A DNA stretch of 64,000 nucleotides. It comes from Hahella sp. CCB-MM4 (GTDB lineage Bacteria > Pseudomonadota > Gammaproteobacteria > Pseudomonadales > Oleiphilaceae). Positions 51,724 through 59,439 of this stretch are shown here, in pieces. The position numbers and the translations under genes were made by a program. The notes under the pieces were generated by a model that ran no database searches, was not told the DNA's origin, and saw only the letters and a program-made list of their open reading frames with translations. The first letter of the stretch is position 1; each line of letters starts with the position of its first letter. Location: assembly GCF_002260525.1 (NCBI RefSeq), contig NZ_MRYI01000003.1, forward strand, positions 372,001 to 436,000, in the 5' to 3' direction.

Positions 51724-53337
51724 ATGAAACCAAAAATAATAGCAACAGGACTTTTGTTGGCAGGAGCAGTACTGGGATTATCCATCGGCATCAGTGCCAA
51801 TGAAGAATCCACTGAAACACTGAGTAACTACCAGGACACCTATGAATGCCATCCGGGAGCCATCTATGATCCCGGCACCATAGAGGAAGTTCAGCAGATC
51901 GTAAAAGCCGCTCTGGCGGAAGGCCGCACCGTCATGACCGGAAACCGCAAATTTGCGAGCCAGATCGATGCCGCCTGTACCCGGGATGGACAGGACCAGA
52001 TCACACTGAAAAACATGGACAAAATCGTCAACTTTGACGCGGGCAACCGCACGGTCACCGTTCAGGCGGGAATGCGCTTCAACAAGCTAAACGAATTCCT
52101 GCGGGAACAGGACCTGGCAGTCAATATGGTCACCGAGTTGGGCACCTTCACTATCGGCGGAATGTTAGGAAGCGGCACCCACGGTTCCACATTGGCGAAA
52201 CCTTCCAATATGATTGCCGACTACGTGACCCAATTGAAAATAGTGGACGGGTTGGGTGATGTCCGCGTGCTCACCGGGGAAGAGCTCAATGCTGCGCGGG
52301 TTAATCTCGGTGTGCTCGGAGTCGTGGTAGAAGCCACCATACAATTGGAACCGGCGTTTAAAGTTCGGGCTGACGTGAGAGGGTATCGGGACGATACAGG
52401 ACTGGAAAACATTATTCTGGATATCGCCAGGCAGAATTACTCTGCCAATATCGCCTGGTTCCCAGGCATCGGCCGCTACACCACAACACTATATAATACC
52501 GTTCCGCTGTCTTCTGCAGGTAACGCGTATAACGCCCAGGCTGACGTGTCAGACATCCAGGAATTTTTCTTCAAACTCCTGTTTGATGCACTACATGAAT
52601 TCCCCGGCTCCGGTCTGCAGTGCCTGGCGGCCAAAGTTCGCTATGACGCCAGAGCCAAGTCCTACTACCGGGATTCCGATAGCAAAAAAGTCCTGGATCA
52701 CCCTATCGGTCCTTCCGACCGTATGCAATATTTCACCTGCAAGGATCCGGAAAAATGCATCTGGGACAAGCTCCCCATCGCGTTGCAGGAAGTCGCCATT
52801 CCCATTGAGCAGCTACCGAACTGGATCGCGGACGTCAGACGTATTCTTGCCGCACAACCCCAAACCTGCTTCCCTCTGAACGGCATCTATTTCCGCTTCG
52901 GCAAGGCCTCTCCCAGTTATCTTGGAATGAATTCAGGCCGGGATAGTGCTTATCTCGGTATCGAATATACCCTGCGCAAAGCCGGCGAAGCCGTTCCGAA
53001 GAACTACTTCGTGAACCTGGAAATCGAACAGATGTCGATCCGAAAATACGGTGCCCGGCCACATTGGGGCAAAAACTCCGTCGCCATCTTCGAAGATATG
53101 CCCTCCCGGTATCCCAGATGGAATGACTTTCTCTCTTTCAAGCAGGAGGTCGACCCATACAACGTATTTACCAACCCATTCTGGGAACGCGTCAACGGCC
53201 AGGATCCGTTGGAAAACTATCTGACTCCCGGCTGTAATGCACGTGGCGAATGCTATTGCCAGACGGATGAAAACTGTAGCGAAGGAACCAGCTGCCAGGC
53301 AGGTGCCTACTACTCTGAAGCGCGGATCTGTAAATAA
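51724..53337 (+). CDS. Exported FAD-linked oxidase resembling aldonolactone oxidases
   Basis: A 537-residue PCMH-type flavoprotein. A signal peptide (MKPKIIATGLLLAGAVLGLS, cleavage near SANE) is followed by the FAD domain (VQAGMRFNKLNEFL, then ELGTFTIGGMLGSGTHGS). The C-terminal substrate domain carries RPHWGKNS, the HWGK motif of arabinonolactone/gulonolactone oxidases, and VDPYNVFTNPFWERV. It ends in a short Cys-rich tail (PGCNARGECYCQTDENCSEG) with eight cysteines, which the family lacks. The substrate is unknown. It lies 46 bp after the carotenoid-oxygenase-like gene; AGGAG precedes the ATG. Confidence 0.88.
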   Translation: MKPKIIATGLLLAGAVLGLSIGISANEESTETLSNYQDTYECHPGAIYDPGTIEEVQQIVKAALAEGRTVMTGNRKFASQIDAACTRDGQDQITLKNMDKIVNFDAGNRTVTVQAGMRFNKLNEFLREQDLAVNMVTELGTFTIGGMLGSGTHGSTLAKPSNMIADYVTQLKIVDGLGDVRVLTGEELNAARVNLGVLGVVVEATIQLEPAFKVRADVRGYRDDTGLENIILDIARQNYSANIAWFPGIGRYTTTLYNTVPLSSAGNAYNAQADVSDIQEFFFKLLFDALHEFPGSGLQCLAAKVRYDARAKSYYRDSDSKKVLDHPIGPSDRMQYFTCKDPEKCIWDKLPIALQEVAIPIEQLPNWIADVRRILAAQPQTCFPLNGIYFRFGKASPSYLGMNSGRDSAYLGIEYTLRKAGEAVPKNYFVNLEIEQMSIRKYGARPHWGKNSVAIFEDMPSRYPRWNDFLSFKQEVDPYNVFTNPFWERVNGQDPLENYLTPGCNARGECYCQTDENCSEGTSCQAGAYYSEARICK

Positions 53338-53344
53338 TTCCGTA

Positions 53345-53412
53345 CTGGCGTCACCACTACGCCAGCATTCATGACATTACTCTGATAAGCGCCGTCATCA
53401 TTGCGACGGCGC
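53345..53412 (+). other. Two hairpins in the operon spacer
   Basis: CTGGCGT (53345-53351)/ACGCCAG (53359-53365) and GCGCCGTC (53389-53396)/GACGGCGC (53405-53412). Neither has a clean T-run; they may protect or attenuate the mRNA between the flavoprotein and the third gene. Confidence 0.5.
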
Positions 53413-53440
53413 TCCTTCCTTATCAGCCCAGGAGCATTCC

Positions 53441-54517
53441 ATGAAAGTCCTCCCTGCTTTTTCTTATCAGAGCTCTACTTTTTTTTATCTAATCTCTACT
53501 TTGCTTTGCCTGATGACGACTCTGAATACTGCGTACGCCACCAGTTACGACGATCTGGCCCCTCACCCACCCTCAGGAAGTCCATGGAGTGAACAGTGGT
53601 TTTATAACCTCAATGATCCCGATCATGGTTATTTCAAAGTCACCCTGCAAACCTATATCACTCCCGATTCTAATCAACAGAGTCTGGGAGGTTACGTACA
53701 CTTCGCCTATTCGAGTAAGGCGGGGATCACCAAGACCTACGAATATTTTTCTGATGAGGTTATTGTTGAACAAGTCCCGGGCGCAAAGGGTAATTCATTT
53801 CATTTTCAAATCCCGGGTATCGTGGATGCAGACGAAAATACCCTCTCGTTAACTCTGCAAGACATTAACTTCCATATGAGTTGGGTGGGAGTTCATACTC
53901 CCTATTGGTCAACGTTAAATCCGGCTCAATCACCGTTCAGAATCCTATCGGAGCTTCCTGGATTGGGGGCTCACTGGTTTGTCTGGACGATCAAGACACC
54001 GACTCAATACACCTACTCTGACGACGGGCAGAATCTTTCGGGCTTTGGCTGGTCCAATGTGGACAAGGGCTGGTATGACAAGGAAGTATATGGCAGTTAC
54101 ATGTATGCGTTGGCAGTCACCGGTCAGTACCAGTTACTACTGTCAGGCGGCACTGCCAAAAATAACGCCATTGAAGTCTGGGCCGGTCAATTCAGATCAG
54201 AGGACGAAGTCGTCAGCTTTCTTCCGACATTTAAAGGTCTGGGGGTGAAACGAACCCTCGACACCTGCCGGGGCCTTCTCGATATTGAGCTGAATAAGGT
54301 TTCTCGAAAGCTGGTCATCCATGCTCAGTCAGAACCTTCAGATTTCTACGATGCAAGAATGCCGTCGCAAATCGTTTTCAATGCCGAAAAGCCTGTCATG
54401 AAAACCATGCGGGCCAGCTTCAATATCAAGGTCTATCACTGGGGACAATTGCAGAAGGAAGTCACACTGCCCCAGGGACTCATGGAATTTGCAGGGGAGG
54501 CCTATTGTGATCAGTAA
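53441..54517 (+). CDS. Exported calycin-like protein (AttH/CrtC/tocopherol-cyclase-like)
   Basis: A 358-residue exported protein. The signal peptide contains a duplicated seven-residue segment (YQSSTFFYLISTLL) encoded by a 21-bp tandem repeat. The mature part begins WSEQWFYNLNDPDHGYFKVTLQTY and has GFGWSNVDKGWYDKEVYGSYMYALAV, a layout reminiscent of the lipocalin-like AttH/CrtC group (WxEWWYF and GxGYxDHxWG), with the Asp-His pair replaced. Similarity is by pattern only, so function is open. It is probably the third gene of the operon; AGGAG precedes the ATG. Confidence 0.65.
   Translation: MKVLPAFSYQSSTFFYLISTLLCLMTTLNTAYATSYDDLAPHPPSGSPWSEQWFYNLNDPDHGYFKVTLQTYITPDSNQQSLGGYVHFAYSSKAGITKTYEYFSDEVIVEQVPGAKGNSFHFQIPGIVDADENTLSLTLQDINFHMSWVGVHTPYWSTLNPAQSPFRILSELPGLGAHWFVWTIKTPTQYTYSDDGQNLSGFGWSNVDKGWYDKEVYGSYMYALAVTGQYQLLLSGGTAKNNAIEVWAGQFRSEDEVVSFLPTFKGLGVKRTLDTCRGLLDIELNKVSRKLVIHAQSEPSDFYDARMPSQIVFNAEKPVMKTMRASFNIKVYHWGQLQKEVTLPQGLMEFAGEAYCDQ
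53465..53506. repeat. In-frame 21-bp tandem repeat, 2 units (coding)
   Basis: TATCAGAGCTCTACTTTTTT plus T (53465-53485) and TATCTAATCTCTACTTTGCT plus T (53486-53506) duplicate seven residues in the hydrophobic core of the signal peptide. Confidence 0.8.
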
Positions 54518-54566
54518 GGGTCAACCTTGGCAATTAAATGATCAATCGACGATGTCTGCTGACAAA

Positions 54567-55832
54567 TCAGGATTTCAACTTGGAGCGCACCAACTGATAG
54601 GTCAGCTCATCACGATTGAAGGTCTTGGCAAAGACAGCGGCCTCTTCTATTTCAGCCGTCATTTTCAGCTGTTCCATCACTCTTTGCCTCAAGGCTTCTA
54701 ATTTCTCAATGAGCTGTTGCAAGGGAGAGACAAATTTGGAGTTTTCACCGATAGCTTCAAGCTGTCTCTCCTGCCGCTCTCTTAACTCCCGCAACCGTGC
54801 CGCCACTTCGGAAAAGCCTGATGCCTGACGAAGGTCCGCATTACTGAGTTGCAGGTCCTGATCTGTCATGGCTGCCTGCCCACGTTGGTCGGCCAGATCC
54901 AATTCCTGGACCGTTCTCACCTCACCGTTTTCCATGAGCATTATTCCGGCCGCCTTCGTCTGCCCAAGTATCCTGCCCTGTCCATCGACCAGATCAAAAC
55001 GGTCCCCGGTCGCGCCCAGGTAGATAGCACCCACACCCACTTCGCTCAATGTCGCCAGCCGCTGATTTTCAGTGCCCGCATCTACCCAGACTCGCAACTG
55101 CTCAAACACCGGATCAGCTTCATCAATCCATCGATTGCCATCACTGTCATATCTGGCCAGCTCCCCAAACCCGCTACCGGTCTGTGGGCCGAACAGTTCA
55201 GAACCATCATCTACCTCGCCATTCTGATTGGCATCCAATACCAGATACCCGCTTCCCGCCCCCAGCGCGGCAATGGATTCCTGATCGCCATCGCTGTCCA
55301 GGTCAAAGAAAAATGTGTTGGAGTCCAAAGACAGAATATCCGTCGCGAAATTCAGCACCAGTGGATCAGTGAGCTGACGCCCTTGAATATTCAGGGTCTG
55401 TTCAACCGCCAATTCCGTTTCCCGGCCACGTTCCACATAGAGATTGAAGTTTATGCTTCGGCCATCATCCAGAGTGATTACCCCCGAGGAGGTGATCAGC
55501 GATGACTGGCTTTCTGTGACGTAGCGATATTGGGAAAACGTCACCGAGGCATTGCCACCTTCAGATCTGCGCAAATCGGGCTGCGCCGGTTCATAGGAAG
55601 ACTGTTCGAGGGACACGACTTCCCTCGCCAGACGTTGTTGCGCATAATTTTTCGTTCTGTCGCCGTCGGTTACCCGTGAATACAATTGAACCGATTCAAG
55701 CTCTCTCGCCTCATATTCCAGATCACTGGAATTCGCCTGCTGACGGCCAATCGACAAACGACTGCTGACAGCAACACTTTCCCGTTGATCCTGCAAAGAT
55801 TGATAGTTGACCTGGGACGACTCGATAATCAT
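54567..55832 (-). CDS. Calcium-binding-repeat-like protein of unknown function
   Basis: A 421-residue protein without a signal peptide. Three acidic EF-hand/dockerin-like loops lie in the middle: DLDSDGDQE (about 195), DANQNGEVDDGSE (about 216) and DSDGNRWIDEAD (about 240), with a FGPQTGSGFGELA segment between. The N-terminus is polar and low complexity; the C-terminus is a long coiled coil (ADLRQASGFSEVAARLRELRERQERQLEAIG and later). Proteins of this layout occur in gammaproteobacteria as conserved hypotheticals. ATG 55832 has GGAG six bases upstream; a TTG at 55847 is less likely. It converges with the calycin-like gene. Confidence 0.75.
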   Translation of the reverse strand: MIIESSQVNYQSLQDQRESVAVSSRLSIGRQQANSSDLEYEARELESVQLYSRVTDGDRTKNYAQQRLAREVVSLEQSSYEPAQPDLRRSEGGNASVTFSQYRYVTESQSSLITSSGVITLDDGRSINFNLYVERGRETELAVEQTLNIQGRQLTDPLVLNFATDILSLDSNTFFFDLDSDGDQESIAALGAGSGYLVLDANQNGEVDDGSELFGPQTGSGFGELARYDSDGNRWIDEADPVFEQLRVWVDAGTENQRLATLSEVGVGAIYLGATGDRFDLVDGQGRILGQTKAAGIMLMENGEVRTVQELDLADQRGQAAMTDQDLQLSNADLRQASGFSEVAARLRELRERQERQLEAIGENSKFVSPLQQLIEKLEALRQRVMEQLKMTAEIEEAAVFAKTFNRDELTYQLVRSKLKS

Positions 55833-55975
55833 GGGATACTCCGCCAATTCCTTTATGGATCCTGAAACGACACATAAGTCCTTCTCAGGTTATCGGCCGG
55901 GTATCCCTCACACTGAATCAAATAAATTAATGAGAAATAGATAATATGAAGCAAATTATTATGGGCCCAGAACGG

Positions 55976-57133
55976 CTATAAAGCCCTGTTCAGGATGTCT
56001 TTCATCTCTGCCTCAGTCAGTTCAATCGGATTTCCTTTCATGCTGCTGGAATTTTTGGATTTGGCGATCGCCTCATCAACATGTTCCGCCGACATTCCAT
56101 AGCAGGACAAGGGCGGGATCTGCATATGCTCACAGATTTCCCGAATCCAGGTGTTACCGTCTTCGGCTGTGGCAGATGGATTCCCGGTCAATAACCGTGC
56201 GACTTCGTCAAAACGCTCAATATACGGCGAATCCGGTGTTCTTTCCTGCAAAGCCCGAAGGTTGCACTCCATAACCAGCGGAAGCAGCCTTGCGCACAAG
56301 GCGCCATGGGGGGCATGAAACATTCCCCCCAAAGGACCGGCAAAACCATGAACGGCTCCGAGTTTGGCATTGGCCAGCGCCAGCCCGCCAAAGAGATTGA
56401 CCAATGACATGTCTTCACGGGCCTGGGAATTGCCGGGCTCATCGTAGACCAGGCGCAATGACTGTCCTGCCCGGCGAATCCCCTCCCGGCAGAGACTGTC
56501 CGTCAACGGATTGGATTTATTCGAGAGCAGAGGTTCGATTACCTGGGTCAGTGCGTCCAGCCCGGTGCAGGCGGTCAGCTGAGCAGGCATCGACCAGGTG
56601 AGTTCCGGATCGACTACGGCAACCGCAGGGAGCATATAAGGGCTTCGCATACTGACCTTGACCTTGTGGTCCGGCGAGTCGAGTACGGCATTTCGCGTGA
56701 CCTCAGAGCCCGTCCCCGCCGTGGTGGTGATCGCGATATAGGGAGCACTGTGATTGGCCAGCGGCTGAGCCCGCCCGATCACCTCCAGGTAGTCCATCAA
56801 CTCGCCGTCATTGGTCAGCATGGCAGCCACCACCTTGCCCAGATCCAGGACACTGCCACCACCATAACCGATGACCACGTCGGCTTCGGCAAGCCGTGCC
56901 TGTTCAACCGCTTGTTCTGCCATCCGAACCGTCGGCTCTCCCTTGCCGATACCATGAATGGTCAACTCCAGCGATTTGTCCTGGAGAGCGTCAATCAGTC
57001 CGGCACAGCGTTCCGGAGAGCTACCGGTCAGTAGGAATACCTTGCGTCCATACTGTGCAGCCAGCCCAGGCACCTGCTTCATAACTCCGTTTCCAAACAG
57101 GATTTGATTGGCAGTCGCGAACTCAAAATTCAT
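55976..57133 (-). CDS. Iron-containing alcohol dehydrogenase with altered metal site
   Basis: A 385-residue group III alcohol dehydrogenase. NAD-binding YGGGSVLDLGKVVAAM and TTTAGTGSEVTRNAV are intact. The first metal motif is TGLDALTQVIEPL, with Gln where the first metal-ligand His normally sits; the other ligands are in AVHGFAGPLGGMFHAPHGALCA. A Gln at this place occurs in a subfamily of Fe-ADHs. ATG 57133 matches the family N-terminus; an ATG at 57145 overlaps the upstream stop by one base. In this locus oxidation of a long-chain alcohol is a possible role. Confidence 0.9.
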   Translation of the reverse strand: MNFEFATANQILFGNGVMKQVPGLAAQYGRKVFLLTGSSPERCAGLIDALQDKSLELTIHGIGKGEPTVRMAEQAVEQARLAEADVVIGYGGGSVLDLGKVVAAMLTNDGELMDYLEVIGRAQPLANHSAPYIAITTTAGTGSEVTRNAVLDSPDHKVKVSMRSPYMLPAVAVVDPELTWSMPAQLTACTGLDALTQVIEPLLSNKSNPLTDSLCREGIRRAGQSLRLVYDEPGNSQAREDMSLVNLFGGLALANAKLGAVHGFAGPLGGMFHAPHGALCARLLPLVMECNLRALQERTPDSPYIERFDEVARLLTGNPSATAEDGNTWIREICEHMQIPPLSCYGMSAEHVDEAIAKSKNSSSMKGNPIELTEAEMKDILNRAL

Positions 57134-57144
57134 AGTGTTTCCCA

Positions 57145-57729
57145 TCAGCTGTCGAATGATCTTGATGATTCGGAGAGGTTAGTCAAAATGTCACCGGAAT
57201 AGCAAACGGTTCCATATTCTCCATGCAGGTTACTGAGAAAGATCTCATGCACCTTCTCTGCCTCAACAACGTCACCACTGAGCAGTGTCATGCCACAGGC
57301 GGCCATGGCATCAGAAACCAGGTAGCAGGTATAGCCGTAACCGGCCGCCACCCTGGCGGTGGCATCGACAGAGTTGTTGGTCAATACACCGCAGATCACC
57401 AATTCAGAAATACCCTGAGATTTGAGCAGACAATTCAGGTTGGTGCCGATAAAGGCCGAGTTTTCACTTTTGGTGACAATGGATTCAGAATCCAGAGGTG
57501 CTACTTCCGGTTTGAAAGCATGGGAGGCTTTATCCGGATGATAAGGAGATCCGGGGAATTTAGAGGCATGGCGAACATGAAATACCGGCAACTCCCGCTC
57601 CCGCCACAGCTGTAGTAGCTGATGCATCTTCTGTTCTGCATCCGGGTGATTGCGGGGATGTTCGGAATAGCTGTCGATGGCAACTTGCACATCAATCAGG
57701 ATCAATGCGGGTTGGGAAGAATGAAACAT
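57145..57729 (-). CDS. Isochorismatase-fold cysteine-hydrolase family protein lacking the catalytic Cys
   Basis: A 194-residue isochorismatase-like hydrolase. The Asp (ALILIDVQ) and Lys (ESIVTKSENSAFIG) of the triad are present. The nucleophile motif, usually GVxTNxCVxxTAR, reads GVLTNNSVDATARVAAGYGY, so Cys is replaced by Ser. True isochorismatases such as EntB also lack the Cys, so activity is possible but would differ from nicotinamidase-type amidases. ATG 57729 fits the fold; GTG 57741 adds four residues. It is coupled to the following Fe-ADH. Its role in the locus is unknown. Confidence 0.87.
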   Translation of the reverse strand: MFHSSQPALILIDVQVAIDSYSEHPRNHPDAEQKMHQLLQLWRERELPVFHVRHASKFPGSPYHPDKASHAFKPEVAPLDSESIVTKSENSAFIGTNLNCLLKSQGISELVICGVLTNNSVDATARVAAGYGYTCYLVSDAMAACGMTLLSGDVVEAEKVHEIFLSNLHGEYGTVCYSGDILTNLSESSRSFDS

Positions 57730-57780
57730 AGTACCGACCAATCTCAGGAACGATGCAGCATTCTAACGCCGGGACTTTAC

Positions 57781-57812
57781 AAGAAAAACCCTGTCTGATG
57801 TCAAACAGGGTT
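57781..57812 (-). terminator. Terminator of the AGPS-GlpD-FGGY operon
   Basis: AACCCTGT (57787-57794) and ACAGGGTT (57805-57812); read on the minus strand the stem is followed by TTTCTT after its closing TT. It lies about 65 bp after the kinase stop, so the isochorismatase-Fe-ADH pair is a separate or read-through unit. Confidence 0.82.
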
Positions 57813-57823
57813 CTTACAGGGGC

Positions 57824-57895
57824 TGTTCTGGAAGATGGGGCGGCTCTGGATAACGAGCCTACTCTTGATAATCGGCCTATTCGGGATAGCCGGTC
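57824..57895. repeat. Degenerate tandem repeat, 18-bp period, 4 units, spanning the FGGY kinase stop codon
   Basis: TGTTCTGGAAGATGGGGC (57824), GGCTCTGGATAACGAGCC (57842), TACTCTTGATAATCGGCC (57860) and TATTCGGGATAGCCGGTC (57878). The shared core is TCTGGATAA/TTGATAA/GGGATA. The last units encode the C-terminus and stop (minus strand) of the kinase gene. Confidence 0.75.
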
Positions 57896-59439
57896 ACTTC
57901 CTGTATGGTTTTATATAACGGCTGCAATTGCCGGTACATTTTCAGGTAAACCTCTCTGTAAAGACGTTCGTAGGTTTTCACCCTTACCGGATTGGGAGCG
58001 AACACCTTCCCGACCCGCGTCATACTGCTAATCGCCTGCTCAAAGTCCTTATGGACCCCCAACCCCACCATGGCATCAATGGCGGCTCCCAAAGCAGAAG
58101 TCTCATAGGTATGAGGCCTTTCCACATTGAGATTGAAAATATCTGCCGTGAGTTGCAGGGCGGCATCGCTCTGAGATCCACCGCCGGAAACCCGCAGTTT
58201 GTCGATTTTGACACCGGAACGCTTTTCAATCCGCTCCTTCCCTTCCCGCAAGGCATAGGCCAGCCCTTCAAGAATCGCCCGGTAAATGTGGGCACGGGTA
58301 TGCACATCACCAAATCCGATAATCGCTCCCTTGGCTTCCGGTCCGGGTTCCCTGACGCCAGGAGACCAATATGGCTGGAGCATCAGGCCCATCGATCCGG
58401 GAGGCACCTTATTGACCAGATCATCAAACAATTGTTCCGGGGCGATACCCCGCTCCTCCGCGATATGCTGCTCCCTCAATCCGAACTCTCGCTTGAACCA
58501 GCTCACCATCCAGAAGCCCCTGTAGATCATGACTTCAGAGCAATAGCGACCCGGAATCGCAGAAGGATATGGCGGCATAAACGGAATGGCCTCCACATAC
58601 TTGGGATTGGTGGTATTGATGGTCGCGGTGGTGCCATAGCTCATACAGCCGATATTCGGCGAATGACCACCTGATCCTAGAATCTCGCAGGCTTTATCAG
58701 ACGCGGAGGCAATGACCGGAAGTCCGGCAGGCAAGCCCATCATCAACGCAGCCTCTGGTAACAGGGTTCCCAGAGAATCCCCCGGTGAAACCAGCTCTGG
58801 CAGCTGTTCAGGCTTGATTGGCAGAGCCTTCCAGCGCCAGTCGCGGGGGCCGGCCCACTTCAGTTTCTTATAGTCGAAAGGAATATAACCGACTTGGGCA
58901 CCGATAGAATCCTTGAAATTGCCGGTCAACCGATAGGTCAGATAGCCGGATAGCAACAGAAACTTATGGGTGTGATTCCAGAGTGCAGGCTGGTTTTGCA
59001 ACAACCAATTCGCCTGCGCATTGCCCCGGAATCGTTTAACAGTATCCTCGACCCTGGCCAGTTTGAATAGAATGTCCCATACACCGCCGATCGGAGTACT
59101 GACCTCGGCCTGACGTTGATCCAGCCAGATGATCGCCGGACGCAGAGGATTCCCATGCTTGTCGACACAGATGACTGTCCCACGCTGAGTGGTCAGAGTC
59201 ACCGCCGAAACCTGTTCCGGCGCAATATTCGTCGTCGCCCACATCTTTCGGCATGCCAGCTCCAGAGACTCCCAATAATATTCCGGCTTTTGTTCTGCCC
59301 ATCCGGGGTTTTCGGAAAAATAGGGCTCAATTTCCTGCTGTCCCTTGGCAACAATGTTGCCCCGGTCATCAACCAGAATGGATCTTACACTCTGGGTACC
59401 ATTGTCGATGGCCAGCACATAGGTTCTTTTGTCATTCAT
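57877..59439 (-). CDS. FGGY-family carbohydrate/glycerol-type kinase
   Basis: A 520-residue kinase of the hexokinase/ASKHA fold. The first phosphate motif AIDNGTQSVRSILVD opens the protein; GCMSYGTTATIN and VSGGGSQSDAALQLTADIFN are the second phosphate and adenosine motifs. Length fits FGGY enzymes, but substrate motifs differ from canonical GlpK (no RDxxGxxW-like segment), so glycerol should not be assumed. It overlaps the GlpD-like gene by four bases (ATGA). In this operon phosphorylation of an alkylglycerol or related polyol is plausible. Confidence 0.9.
   Translation of the reverse strand: MNDKRTYVLAIDNGTQSVRSILVDDRGNIVAKGQQEIEPYFSENPGWAEQKPEYYWESLELACRKMWATTNIAPEQVSAVTLTTQRGTVICVDKHGNPLRPAIIWLDQRQAEVSTPIGGVWDILFKLARVEDTVKRFRGNAQANWLLQNQPALWNHTHKFLLLSGYLTYRLTGNFKDSIGAQVGYIPFDYKKLKWAGPRDWRWKALPIKPEQLPELVSPGDSLGTLLPEAALMMGLPAGLPVIASASDKACEILGSGGHSPNIGCMSYGTTATINTTNPKYVEAIPFMPPYPSAIPGRYCSEVMIYRGFWMVSWFKREFGLREQHIAEERGIAPEQLFDDLVNKVPPGSMGLMLQPYWSPGVREPGPEAKGAIIGFGDVHTRAHIYRAILEGLAYALREGKERIEKRSGVKIDKLRVSGGGSQSDAALQLTADIFNLNVERPHTYETSALGAAIDAMVGLGVHKDFEQAISSMTRVGKVFAPNPVRVKTYERLYREVYLKMYRQLQPLYKTIQEVTGYPE

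Noticed and set aside
57877-59439. Calling the FGGY kinase glpK
   Set aside because: The fold is clear but the substrate motifs differ from canonical glycerol kinase, and the operon partner is AGPS-like, with no GlpF permease.
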